Shown: positions 30,756 to 41,686 of the stretch, piece after piece | How positions within the stretch are numbered: position 1 is the stretch's first letter | Layout of the letters: every line of letters begins with the position of its first letter | NCBI GenBank assembly: GCA_010015675.1 | Contig: ML977046.1 | Coordinates: forward strand, 96,483 to 160,482 | DNA: 64,000 nt | From: Byssothecium circinans | Taxonomy: Eukaryota; Ascomycota; Dothideomycetes; Pleosporales; Massarinaceae | Reading direction: 5' to 3' | Position numbers and translations under genes: made by a program | The notes under the pieces: generated by a model | What the model was told of the DNA's origin: nothing | The model's database searches: none | Seen by the model: the letters and a program-made list of their open reading frames with translations, nothing else

Positions 30756-31639
30756 CGTCGGCCTCCACCACTGGACTTCACCGCCGCCACACGGTCACAC
30801 CCACCAAAGCCTTTCGGCACCCAACATCACAACACAACAACACGTCGACATCAAGACGATCCATCCACAGCAAGGCAGCCACCACCATCGGCGCCCACTC
30901 ACCGCCTGAGCCCAGCACTGCTTCTTCCTAGATAGTTCACAATCAAACATATTTTCCAACCATCTTCCTCATTGCCTTGCCTTGTCTGACTGTGACTGTG
31001 ACTCCTAACGCCGCGTCTCTTGATGGTTCGTGATCTTCAGTGCACTGCTCTGCTGCCTGCGACCGCCCACCCATCCGCCGTAGTTCTGTTGTTCTGTTGT
31101 TTTGATCTGACGTCACTGCTACGTTAGTGGCACGCATACTGCGCGTTGCCGCAGCGCCAGGAGGGGTAAACGCTGTGAGTCTGGCCTGAGCTACCGCTGT
31201 ACGCTGCCTGTCGCCCCTGTTCGCGATTCCGTTCAGCAGTTCTGTGTCCAGAAGGTCTCCCTTTATCCTCTCTCTCTCCACGGCGCAGTTTACAAGGAAT
31301 TTTGTCAAATACTGCGGGAAGGTGCTCGGCAACAGCAGCCCCCACTGAAGACATCAATGACGAGTTCACAGGATCTAGCAGCATGTATATGAGTGTGCGC
31401 GACATAGAGATAGGACGAGTTCATAAAATATGCGTCAGTCGACCATGATGGCATTGCATGCTATTTTGAGGTCTCTAGACCTGAATCTTTTGCGCGAGCA
31501 AGTCAAGATGACCCATTAACAAATCCCAATGCCCAACCGCATACAAAGCAGGCAGATGCCGCTCCATCTACCTCAAACCTCGCTATACCGCCATATTGTC
31601 GCGCTCATCCGCGAGCCCGCTCCCCACCGCGCAACCACC
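30756..31639. other. Intergenic
   Basis: No gene supported. Short frames at 30943-31405 on the minus strand have no features. Confidence 0.35.
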
Positions 31640-32235
31640 TCACACCGTGCCCACACCGTTCGCCACAGCCTTCCTATCCGCCGCGTCCTTACCCTCCTCC
31701 GAATTTCGGTCCATGGGCCCCAGCGTCTTGCTCCTCAGCGTCAACACCCCACGCAGATGCTGCGCATTAAGCGGCTCTTTCTTCGCTGCCAGTATTCCCT
31801 CAGTCTTGATAGCGCTCTCGATCTGCCTCCCATTGAACTCCCACGTCGCCAGTCCCTCCAGTGCATTCTCAGTGATACCCACATCTTAGTAATTGAACTT
31901 AGCGATGAAGTTCTTGCACACTTGTTTACGATCCGCGAAGGTGAGGGTGGAGTAGTTGAGGCTGATGTCGATGCGGGATTCGAAGGCGGGGTCGAGGGAG
32001 CGCAGGATAGTATTCGAGGAGGCGGAAGAAGACTCTGGGTGTGTTAGTGGAAGATTAGGCTGTAGGAATGAGAGGCGAGTTACAGGTACCGGATACCATT
32101 TCGTTGTGCTGGAGGTTGTTGGAATCGCGGGTCTCCATGCAGACATCTGCTTCGTCGATTAGGCAGACGGCCTGCCAGTGAGCGCAGAGTTTGAGGGTAA
32201 TGTTGAGGCAATTTTGAGGAAGAGAAGGAATTGCT
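31640..32235 (-). pseudogene. AAA-ATPase relic, C-terminal half (Walker B and lid)
   Basis: The minus strand reads LKLCAHWQAVCLIDEADV (Walker B, about 32190-32140) and METRDSNNLQHNEMVS, then after an intron-like stretch VFFRLLEYY. In another frame follow SLDPAFESRIDISLNYSTLT and ADRKQVCKNFIAKFNY, then ATWEFNGRQIESAIKT and LNAQHLRGVLTLRSK. This is the order in large fungal AAA ATPases (the DUF7025-AAA type), except that the sensor-1 segment usually between EYY and the SRI motif is missing. Frame changes and that deletion mark it as dead. Its Walker A half lies on the opposite strand immediately to the right. Confidence 0.75.
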
Positions 32236-32510
32236 AGTTGCGCTGCGCGATCCAAACGAACTCAATGACAGCAAGGCCTTCGACGACTTCATCACCAGGA
32301 AAGGTACGCTACCTTCTTTCCTATCATTCACCACGTCACTGACATTTGCCAGGCTGCGGTATGATTATCCTTCTAAGCGGACCTTCTGGAGTAGACAAGA
32401 CACTCACTATAAGTTCTCTCTTCAGTTGCTGAACACCTCCGGCGCCCCTTATACGAGGTTGGGAAGCTCAGACCTTGCTGCTTGTCGTACGAGCCTTAAG
32501 CTGGCATTTA
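32236..32510 (+). pseudogene. AAA-ATPase relic, N-terminal half (Walker A), opposite strand
   Basis: The plus strand reads RDPNELNDSKAFDDFITRKG, an intron-like GTACGC...GCCAG, then GMIILLSGPSGVDKTLT. The Walker A at 32379-32402 has Asp where the family has Gly (GPPGVGKT), then VAEHLRRPLYEVGKL, and in another frame SSDLAACRTSLKLA. In intact genes this segment directly precedes the Walker B segment found on the minus strand at 32235. Frameshifts and the altered P-loop make it non-functional. Confidence 0.7.
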
Positions 32511-33362
32511 CGGACAATGTCAGCACATCTGTGTCTTTGAGGCGTATACGTAGCAAGCTCTCTAGGGTCGAGGGTAAGTGGAATGTCGTCCTAGGAGAGG
32601 TGGCCGGTGCGCTCGTTCTCTTCCCACTTGTCAAAAGAATCTCTGGGGTAGACAACATTGTCAGTAAAGCCCATCCTGACACGTGACAAGTTGTGCTGTG
32701 GTTGCTGTGTGCTTGTACCATACTTGAGCTGAGGTTGTATCATACTCTTTAGGGGATTGAATCCGACTAAATGCTTTGAGTTTTACAAGCTTGTTATCCC
32801 CTCAAACCGCCTTCCTATGAGACGGTGACGTCGTCTGTAGAACATCCACACATCTCTATCTTACCATCGCCAGCGTACGTACCATCCAATGAGAGACTCC
32901 TCGTTGCCTTGCGGCCGGTTCATACATCTTCACCCAACACAGCCTTACCAACAACAGGACACTCTTCTCCTTGACCAACAGCTTGAATCATAAATGTAAA
33001 ACCTTAAAAGATGGATGTAGCGATGGGATTCTGAGAGCATGACCAGCGGATGCTTCGGCAGAACAGGAGTGGTGCAAGAAAATAGCCTACAGTGGTTCGA
33101 AATTCATGGGAAAGGTCAACATAACTACGGCGCTACCCCAACTCCTATATGACTGTATTTTTCGATATTTCGACTCAATCAAGCATAGAGTAGTTCGATA
33201 AAAATTACTTCAACATCCGGTCCGTTTATATACTGAGATTTCTAACCATCAAAAGCCAGTACACTAAACGAGCCTATAGGAACTTTCAATAAAGGTATCA
33301 TTATCCACAAAAAGTATCCCTTCCAAATCCCAAAGAACATCAAGTAAGCCCACGAATCACCC
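32511..33362. other. Intergenic with coding-like debris
   Basis: On the minus strand about 32690-32530, NVVYPRDSFDKWEENERTG then a stop, DDIPLTLDPRELATY reads like old coding sequence; family unknown. 33100-33140 is the second copy of the short repeat at 27492. No intact gene. Confidence 0.3.
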
Positions 33363-34229
33363 CTATTCAAATTCTTTCCACATCGTATCCCACGGCAAGA
33401 AAGACTCCTCATTCTCGATATACCCCTCCCTATGCCCCCTCAGTTCAGCCTCAGTCTTCACATGCATCCCCTCTTTCTTACCCTCCGGCTCCCTATCTAC
33501 CATGTACTTATTCAACCGCCCAAAATCCCGACACATATGCACCTGATCGAAATCCCCAACCTCCGTATTCATCTCTTCGAAATACATCGTACGCACAGGC
33601 GTCAAGTCCATATGGCACTTGATGATTTGGCGAATATGGTTGAGGCAGTGATCGATATGGATTCTCCTGGCCCGGTTATGCGCGTCGAAAGTATGGTTGT
33701 AGTAGTACGGACTATCCAGCAACTTCCGCACTGCGTTCAGACAGTGGAGCGTATGGAGGACGTCGGGGCTGACGATGTCGTCGGGCCATAGCGCTTCGTT
33801 CTCCATGCCGGTGAGCAGCTTTTCCCAGTTTTTGTCGATAGCGGGGGAAGGCGCGCCGAAGTATTGCGCGTCGTTCCCGAGGTCGATGTACAGGTGCTCG
33901 CCTTTGTATTTGAGCGTGCCGCTAAACTTCGTAGGTACGAGGCTGACGACCGGACTGAGGGCTGCGATCTCGGTGTAGAAGCCAGATTCGAAGGTTCCGT
34001 TGTAGTATGGGGAGAAGGAGGCGTAGAGCGCGACCAGGACGAGGGTTACTGAGACGCCGGAGAGGAAGGATAATGGGTACGAGAGTAGCCCGGTGCGTAG
34101 CTGTGGTGCTGGCATACGAGGGGGAGACGCGGAGTGGTCAGATGCATCGTCGTGCGATTCGACGCGCTCATACTTGTGCTTCCAGCGGTCGGACATGTCG
34201 AATTTGGTCGTAAGTGGTCCGCTCTGCAA
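33363..34229 (-). CDS. UstYa-like (DUF3328) oxidase
   Basis: Single exon, 288 residues. A hydrophilic N-terminus, one transmembrane segment (YPLSFLSGVSVTLVLVALYA, residues 51-70), then a domain with both HxxHC signatures, H159-TL-H162-C163 and H191-ID-H194-C195, and a downstream HMCRDF. The family catalyses oxidative cyclisation and similar oxidations in fungal RiPP (ustiloxin/dikaritin) and other secondary pathways, and sits in membranes. Usual length is 220-300, so it is complete. I saw no Kex2-repeat precursor peptide, second UstYa, tyrosinase or polyketide gene nearby, so it is an isolated copy. A start at Met12 (34196) is possible. Confidence 0.87.
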   Translation of the reverse strand: MQSGPLTTKFDMSDRWKHKYERVESHDDASDHSASPPRMPAPQLRTGLLSYPLSFLSGVSVTLVLVALYASFSPYYNGTFESGFYTEIAALSPVVSLVPTKFSGTLKYKGEHLYIDLGNDAQYFGAPSPAIDKNWEKLLTGMENEALWPDDIVSPDVLHTLHCLNAVRKLLDSPYYYNHTFDAHNRARRIHIDHCLNHIRQIIKCHMDLTPVRTMYFEEMNTEVGDFDQVHMCRDFGRLNKYMVDREPEGKKEGMHVKTEAELRGHREGYIENEESFLPWDTMWKEFE

Positions 34230-34611
34230 GATTGAGAAGTGTATGGCAAGATTGTCTGTGGAACGTTATTGTAGTCGGATTGGTGTTGGTTTAATGGCAT
34301 AGTACAAAGAAGAGTGGCACGTGCCGTTGGTCAGTGAAGAGGGAATCCATTTTAGTTCCTGAATAAGGCTTTGATCTATCAGCATTAGGAAGTACCTGCC
34401 TGTGTAGTTGCCGCTTTGTTACGCACCAATCAACAAGGTTTTCATTTCTCTCACCTCGAATTATTGAATACATAGGTCGAATCACTTTTCACACGAGTAG
34501 ATTATAGGGCGCGAGATCGATATTACTGTTGATGTTGCCCGCTACCGAGCGATCCCGCTAACCTGTTTAGGAAAGCGATTCACGCAATAAGATATTATAG
34601 GAAAGACACGA
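34230..34611. other. Intergenic
   Basis: Between the UstYa-like start and the 3' end of the NB-ARC-TPR gene; no gene seen. Confidence 0.4.
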
Positions 34612-37136
34612 CTACGCCGAATCTGACTGGACTTTCGGCTCCGCGAATATGCCTTCGAGGCGTTCGAGTACTTCTCTGGATACCAGCAGCAAAGGGTGAT
34701 CATCCGGGAGAACTCGATCATCCACCGCGACCACCCGCTCCATCAGCTCTATTGCCTTCTTAACCTGCCCATCTGCTAGATATGCCCTTGCAAGCGCGTG
34801 CTGTGACGCTAGTTGATCAGGGTGCTCTTCTGCTAGCTCCTTCTCTCGCACCGCAACTACCCACTCTAGCAGCGCTACTGCCTTCTTAACCTGCCCATCC
34901 GCTAAATATGCCCCTGCAAGCGCGTGCTGTGACGGTAGTTGATTAGGGTGCTCTTCTACTAGCGCCTTCTTTTCTACCGTAACCACATGCTCTAGCAGCG
35001 CCACTGCCTTCTTGACCTGCCCATCTGCTAGATATGCCCTTGCAAGCTCGTGCTGTGACGCTAGTCGAGAAGGGTGCTCTTCTGCTAGCACCTTCTCTCG
35101 TACCGCGACTACCTGCTCTTGCAGCTCTACTGCCTTCTTAACCTGCCCATCTGCTTGATATGCCCTTGCAAGCTCGTGCTGTGACGCTAGTCGAGAANNN
35201 NNNNNNNNNNNNNNNNNNNNNNNNNNNNNNNNNNNNNNNNNNNNNNNNNNNNNNNNNCCGCGACTACCTGCTCTTGCAGCTCTACTGCCTTCTTAACCTG
35301 CCCATCTGCTTGATATGCCCTTGCAAGCTCGTGCTGTGACGCTAGTCGAGAAAGGTGCTCTTCTACTAGCACCTTCTCTTTCACCGCGACTACCTGCTGT
35401 AGCAGCACTACTGCCTTCTTAACCTGCCCATCTGCTTGATATGCCATAGCAAGCGCGTGCTGTGACGCTAGTCGAGAAGGGTGCTCTTCTACCAGCTTCT
35501 TTTGCACTGCAACCACCTGCTCTAGTAGCACCACTGCGTTCTTGACTTGCCCGTCTGCTTCATATGCCATAGCGAGCTCGTGCTCTGATAGCAGTCGAGC
35601 CGGGTCGTCCTCCTTGAGCTTGTTCCTTCTCCATTGATGACACTCCTCAAGCCACCTCACCGCCTCTCGGATCCTACCGTCAACTCGGAGACATAGTCCC
35701 ACCAACAAGCTTAACTTGGACTTCATCTTGCCATGACAGCTCTGCATGCTCGCCAGTATGCGCAGCGCATGCGGCAGGTATGCTCTCCATACTGTCCGAT
35801 TCGCATAGTTGTTGGACGGAAAGACTTGCGTAACATGCTGCAGTGCTTTCTCTGTCGTTTCTGCAACGTTCTCATGCTTGCTCGCCCAGATGCGAGTCGC
35901 CAGGTGCACAAGTCGGTGCATGTCGTACCACTCCTCCCCCCCTCCCTCTCCCTCTTGACTTTGGCCCTCGCGCCTTGCCAAGAACGAGTATCCACAGAGC
36001 ATGCCAATGGCTTCCTCCGTCCGCTCCTCCGACTGCGCGCTCGGCAGCAGCGAGCGCGGTATCGCCTTCCACTCGATGCACGATAGAAACGCTAGTAGAT
36101 CTGCCGCCGCTGCGTCGCGCTCGCGGATCTGGCCGAACGACACCACCCACGTCATCGCCACCGCGTTCACTGAGTCTTTGTACCGCGTGTCGTCGCGAAA
36201 CTCTTTGCTCATCAGACCGACAAGGTCCTGCTCGGTGTTCCGAAGCAGGCGCAGGTACTTTGCGATGGACGACGTCTTGTTCATGTTCAGGTACGCCGTC
36301 GCCTGCCTGATCGCTAACGGCAGGTACGTCAACTCGTCTAACAACTGGCTCGTAACAACAACGTCGTGGAGAAGGTCTTTCCTGATCAGCGACTTCTCTA
36401 GAAAGTCAGCCGCTTCTTGTTGGTCCATCGGCCCAACCTCCGTCACGTCGCTACGCGTCAACGACTCGGCCATCTCCTGTACGCGCGTTGTATACACAGT
36501 TATGCCATACTCGCTCTCAGGTAGGTAGTCGACGATGCCCTTCGACTGCGCTGTTCCAAGCACGATGTCTCGATCGTCAGCGTTGTCCAGCACCAACAGC
36601 CACCGTTGCCCCGTGCCTACTGCGCTCAAATGCCGCTTGACCAACTCTTTCGCATCCTTTTCCTCGCTTGTCGTCTGTAGTATACCCAGCGCCTTCGCCA
36701 CTTCTGTACACGCCTGCTCAAAGCTCCCCATACTCACGGCAGGTAGCCAGAAGATTGTGAACTCCGGCCGTGTCTCCTTGACCATGTACGCAAACTGCAG
36801 CGCGACCTGCGTCTTGCCAGCTCCCCCGAGTCCTACAATAGACATCTTCTGGCAGTCTCGATCCACCATCAGCTTCTGCTCCAGCTTAGCGAGTTCGTTC
36901 CGCCTTCCAACAAAGTATCGGTTCTTAGGGAAGGGAATGTAGTGGACTTTATTGGCGGCTGTGGATGTGTTAGTACAAGAGGAAAGAAGGCCAACACAGC
37001 CTACCTGTATGGTTCTGTAGAATACAACGTTTTTGGTATTCCTATATAATCTAAGCAGCTTCAATATAGAGCGTACGCAGGACAGTAGCTTACACCAACA
37101 ATCAACCAAAAAGACATCCCCGTTCTCTCTGCACAT
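34612..37136 (-). CDS. NB-ARC / tetratricopeptide-repeat (NLR-like) protein, interrupted by assembly gap
   Basis: STAND-type switch ATPase of the fungal NLR class. From the 5' side: KVHYIPFPKNRYFVGRRNEL, P-loop VGLGGAGKT (36836-36810), Walker B-like RWLLVLDNADD, and the usual NB-ARC helices (LTYLPLAIRQATAYLN, WYDMHRLVHLATRIWA). About eight TPR units of 42 residues follow to a stop at 34612. The units are nearly identical (ASQHALAMAYQADGQVKKAV). The 60-N gap at 35198-35257 falls inside them and breaks the frame artificially. The 5' end is uncertain: an intron 37004-36959 (GTAGGC, TACTAACA branch, CACAG) fits, so the exon before KVHY starts right of 37004 and an ATG at 37136 is only one option. 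The patatin gene ends 25 bases upstream on the same strand, and the two may be one gene. Confidence 0.85.
34660..35600 (-). repeat. 126-bp tandem units encoding TPRs
   Basis: Coding minisatellite with period 126 bases (42 codons). Neighbouring units share long identical blocks, for example ACCTGCCCATCTGCT on the plus strand. Such uniformity implies recent homogenisation or copy-number change. Confidence 0.88.
35198..35257. other. Assembly gap, 60 Ns
   Basis: Unresolved bases inside the TPR array. In the neighbouring unit the same flanking words (TCGAGAA and CCGCGACTAC) are 31 bases apart, so the true gap is probably 31 bases plus a multiple of 126. Confidence 0.97.
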
Positions 37137-37161
37137 CGTCAGTGCTGTGTAGTTCTACTGC

Positions 37162-38328
37162 CTAGGCGAAGTCCTCGATGTACACACTCTGTTTCTGCTC
37201 CAGGTTCAGGACGCAGTCTCGTACCCGGAACTTCAAGTCCTGGTGCCTCAGGTACTCGTCCGTTACTGCTTCCATCCTGCCCTGCTCCTTGTGTTTGGCA
37301 AGACCGACATCCTGGAGTCCCTGGTCGACGTTGAAGCGGAAGAACCGCTTCTCGTCATAGTGCTTGGCCCACCGTGCTATAAACTTCCTCTCCGTCTCCT
37401 CCGTTTCCGTCGCGATCCCGACCAAGGTCTTGGAGAGGAAGCCCAGCATGCTGTCTTTGAGCGCCTTCTTCCCGCGGTGTCCGGAGCCGATCGAGACGAA
37501 GCACTTGACGAGCGGCTTCAGATCACCTGTCCCAGGGCTCCAGATGTTGGCGGCTTCACCCTCCACCTCATCCACAGGATTGTGAGCGCCGAGCGCGCCG
37601 TCGACAAACTGCCGTGCGCCGATCGAGACTGGATCGAAGAAGGCTGTCGCCGCAGACGTTGCGAGCGCTGCCTGGCAGATGGTAGCGGGAATGTTGCCCT
37701 CGTCCGGTAGAGTGTAGCTCCGCAAGCGTGCGATCCTTGCGGTCTCCTTCGCTGTCGCGCAGACAAATCTTGGACTAGGTCAGCACAACACAGCGCATCT
37801 GTGCCAATACACCTACGTGCGACACCCTCGATCCTTGCCGTCGTTAAAGGCGTCTGTCGGGGAGACTTTTCTGCCGGATATTACGTCCTCAACGGCGCCT
37901 TTTAACTTTCCCGAGTCGAACCGCGCCTTCACTTTCCCTGTCCGGCTGATGGGCAGCCAACTGGACTCTTCCCCAAACACAGTCTTCATCAGCTTGCTGT
38001 ATGCCGTGATACATCCATCTACGTCCATCTCGAGCCGGCCGAGCATGATGGCGATGAGGCTGTCATGGTAGCTGATTTTGGCAACTACGAAGCCGACCAC
38101 GTACCCGCCCGTGCTAGTGCCGCCGATGAGGTCGAACACCTCGCATGGCTTTACAGGAGGGAGACGGTGACTCTGGCGTTCGTGGTTCAGTCGCGCCATG
38201 AGGCCCTTGAGGATATAGAGGGTCGACAGCCCGCGGACACCGCCGCCGTCAAGCGACAGCAGGCAGAGCCCAGTGGTGTCCAGCGGGTTAGGCTCGTCGC
38301 CATGCTGGGTCGCTAGCCCCTGCGCCAT
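37162..38328 (-). CDS. Patatin-like phospholipase
   Basis: Two exons, 38328-37817 and 37768-37162, giving 372 residues; a 48-bp intron (GTAGGT to CCAAG) joins DRGCR to TFVCATAKETARI. Catalytic parts are all present: oxyanion loop DGGGVRG (residues 27-33), nucleophile Ser72 in GTSTGG, and Asp227 in VDGA. It should hydrolyse lipid acyl esters. In fungi this domain is a common N-terminal effector of NLR proteins, and here it ends (IEDFA, stop) just before an NB-ARC-TPR frame on the same strand. Either an independent gene or the effector domain of that gene if the stop is spliced out; no convincing donor was found. Confidence 0.88.
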
Positions 38329-39014
38329 CTAATATAATATGATGCTCTATCGCGGGTGGTGCTTGCCGAAGTGTGCACGACGACGAGGCGGCTTCGGAGG
38401 TTCAGAAGAAGCGCGCATCGTGGGCAGGGCCAGCTTTATACGATGGACAACAGCCTGATGAGCAGGCTGAGGTCTGATGGTGGTTGCGTTGCATGGTGCT
38501 GCAGCGTCCGCCAGTCGTTTGGCACATCGTGGCGCCAGCAGAACGCAGGCAGGGAAGCTCGAAGCTACAATAGGTGGAGTTGAGAACCCAAATTCATTAC
38601 GGAGCAGGAGTGCAGGCAGGAATGTGCGTTGTCACGACCTCTGGCCCCATTGGGCTGAGGGGTGGTTGTTGAAGTGGTAGAATGCAGCTGATGGCTGCCT
38701 AATAGATCTAAGCTAGTCCCATTTGGGTGTAAACAACCGCCATGAGCGATTGCCTTTGGCGGGAAACACGCTTTCCCTCAACACGTGTACCTGACGGGTG
38801 GCTACACTGTCCGAGGAGGCCTCGCGGTTAGTTCTCTTGGGTTCTTCAACTCTCCGGCCTGTCTTACAGGAGGAGAGCGATTTGAATGTCAGGATTGATG
38901 TAATTAGACGACAGCGAAGAGGGCTTAGATGATTAGATGGTATTAAGTTGAATGAACAATAGTATTAGATTGTTGATGAGACAAATCGCTACCCTGCTTG
39001 GGAGCGATCCGAGG
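38329..39014. other. Intergenic
   Basis: Promoter side of the patatin gene, then sequence leading to the MITE. No gene seen. Confidence 0.4.
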
Positions 39015-39348
39015 TACTCGCGGAGCGTAGTGGATACAGCTGAAGTCAAAATCTCACCCCCAGCGAACCAATAAGGCCCTGACGATTATCTGAGAAGTGT
39101 GTCTATCAGAGAGGGTGGCGAAAAACGTGATTCCGACTCCACCTGTGCGTGTGAGTATAGTCGTGACTAGCGCTAGGATCCCTTAATACACGCGCACGGC
39201 TGGAAATGGAGTCACGTTCTTTCGCCACCCGCGCTCTAATTCGTTACATGCCAAAGATCAGATTAATGTGTATAGCCTTATTTGTTCGCTAGGGATGCAA
39301 TTTCCACGTGATTCCAATTTCAGCCGTATCCACTACGCTCCGCGAGTA
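39015..39348. mobile_element. Palindromic MITE-like (foldback) element, 334 bp
   Basis: The two halves are imperfect inverted copies of each other over their whole length around the palindrome CTAGCGCTAG at 39167-39176. The termini (after TA) read CTCGCGGAGCGTAGTGGATA on both sides, then ACAGCTGAA or ACGGCTGAA. Internal matches include AGCGAAC and AATAAGGC, and GGGTGGCGAAA with CGTGA. Flanking TA on both sides (39015-39016 and 39347-39348) fits a Tc1/mariner-type target duplication. No coding capacity. Confidence 0.85.
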
Positions 39349-39598
39349 CGAGTGACTGGCCCCCACTCACATCTGCACTTTATTCAAGATGCAGAAAGCG
39401 CCCTTATGCTTCGCGCCCTTTTTAGGCAGCAAACTGGCCAACGTAAGGAATCCAGCATTTTGCGTCCTGTTCAAGGCTCTACGAAAGCAATCATTGAGTC
39501 ACCACGCCAAATATTTGCGCACCTACAGAACTCCACAATCAGATCATACTTATATTTGCCCTCTCCCACATTTCTCTCCCAGCTTCATCACCACTCAA

Positions 39599-41686
39599 AT
39601 GGCTTCCGCTACTCAAATCTCCACTGTGGAGACCCCGAGCCACCAATCGTTATCCCACACTGCCGCACAATGGGTCGACATCATTCAACGTCAATTGGCT
39701 CTAGTCTCACCATACGAAGACTCCCAGGAAGAGTTTCTCCCTTCATCAATCGTTATGGATGAGGCCATCATGGATGCTCCGCGTCGGCGAACCGCAAACC
39801 CAGAAGCCGCTGCCCTCGCTAACCAAATCGCGCAACTGCTGTATCCAGACATGGAGAACAGCATCGGCGCCATCATCGCATACGAGAAAGATATCGTCAA
39901 GTTGCGGCGTCTAGTTATCAAGCAGCGGAAACGCGCGATACATGAGGCAACAGAGCGGAAAGAGCTGATGAACTGGGATAAGCGCATCGTCAAACAAGGC
40001 CCGTGGGATCCTAACAGTGACCCAGTGTCGCTGAATGGAGCACCGAGCTTGCCGATGCCCGTCAAGATTGCGGAGCCGGAGACGTTGGAACCGTTCTTCG
40101 AACATTTGGCTCTGGATGGATCGGTGGAGAAGTCGTCTACTGAACGAGCTGCTGTTGAGGGTAAGTGCAATGTTTGTGTCAGAAGTCTGGCAGCACTTTC
40201 AACCAAAGAAGCATTCGCTAACCGCGCACTCCCGGGATCTAGCTACCGAGATCGAAGAGCCATACTACAACATCAAATCGCTAGAATTCGAAAAAGGCGT
40301 CGTCTACTCCGACCACCGCATGGACCTTTGCAAAATGGTCGTCGGCCCCACAAACATCGGCAATCTCATGAATAGCCTGAAAACGAACACATTCATCACA
40401 CACTTCCTACTCGGCAATAACATCATCGGTCCTCATGGAGCGAAATGCATCGCCGACTTCGTCAAAGAGCACCCGAATCGCATGGACACCTGGTATCTGG
40501 CGGGGAACTGCATTGACACAGGCAGCTTCAAACTGCTCGTGGATGAATGGGTCACATCAACTTCTGTGACTAATATCTGGCTTAAGCGGAACCCGTTGAT
40601 GTCGACCGCGGCGCACGATTTGTTTAGGTTGATCACGCAGACGCCGAATCTACGGACTTTGGACTTGGACCAGACTGAGCTGGGCGATGCGGGTGTTGCT
40701 GAGCTTTTCACGAAGCTGGCCTCACACGTGCCGGAGAACCCACTCCCACTGCGGCACATCTACTTGAACGCTGTGGGCATTGGCGAGAAAGCTTCTGCAG
40801 CCATTGCTGAGTTTTTGGCAACGCCGCATTGCATGTTGGATGCGTTGTATGCGAGCAGTAATCCCATGGGGAATCACGGTACAATTGCGCTGGCGGCTGG
40901 GTTGAAGAAGAATGAGTCGCTGACGCGTCTGGCACTCGCATCGATCGGTACGTACACTTCTAAGTTAGGAAGCTAACAACAATTTCTACAATTTTCACTG
41001 ACTTTGATCCCAGGTCTCAGCGACGACGGCGCAATCGCCCTCTGCGAAGCCCTCACCAACCATCCAAAAATCTCAACGCTAGATCTTGGTCAACACTTCG
41101 CCACGCAGGATCTTGGCTCTAGGTAAGCTTCTTTATCCGCTCTCCCTATTCCCGATACATTTTAGATTCCGGCCCCGATTTGGTATACCCGCCCTCCTAA
41201 CATAACCACAGGTACAACTGGCTGACCGACCATACCGCCCCCTCCCTCCTATCCCTCCTCCACACAACCCCCCTCACCTACCTAAACCTAGGCGCACAGC
41301 CCTTAACCCACACCGCCCTCAACACCCTCCTCCTCGCCATCCCCGGCTCCACCATTCTCCTCTACTTTTCCGCAAAAACCATCTTCCCACAATCCCGCAC
41401 CGCCTCCGCCATCAAGGCAGGCCAAGAGCACGTGCGTCTTCTCAAAGCCGCAAACGCGCATCTCGCGGCGAATGTGCAGCGTGTGTACGATGGCATGTCG
41501 TATGGGGAGTTCTTGGCGGAGGAGAAACGGTGGGTGGTTAGTGATAGGAAGGATGTGAGGAAGATTGATTCTGTTTATCGGAATCGTGATGCTGGGTTGG
41601 CGAGGAAGGGGGTGGGGAGGTTGGAGAAGTTGTGGGGAAAGGGGGATGTGGCGTTGGAGGGAGTTATGGGGGGTGTGGTTAGGTGA
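39599..41686 (+). CDS. RNI-like leucine-rich repeat protein, 616 aa
   Basis: Four exons: 39599-40160, 40243-40947, 41014-41122 and 41212-41686, all with GT-AG borders and frame kept. The N-terminal 190 residues are helical (MDEAIMDAPRRRTANPEAAA...). Then come ribonuclease-inhibitor-type repeats: FLLGNNIIGPHGAKCIADFV, WYLAGNCIDTGSFKLLVDEW, NLRTLDLDQTELGDAGVAEL, SSNPMGNHGTIALAAGLKKN and GLSDDGAIALCEALTNHP, ending in a helical tail. Likely a cytosolic or nuclear protein-protein interaction scaffold; no enzyme domain. The in-frame ATG at 39389 would add 70 residues lacking family character, so 39599 is preferred. Confidence 0.82.

Noticed and set aside
31529..32047. 172-codon plus-strand frame
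   Set aside because: Antisense of the AAA lid fragments, which carry recognisable motifs on the minus strand.
34660..35600. CRISPR-like regular repeats
   Set aside because: The 126-bp period is coding TPR units in a eukaryotic gene, with no spacer structure.
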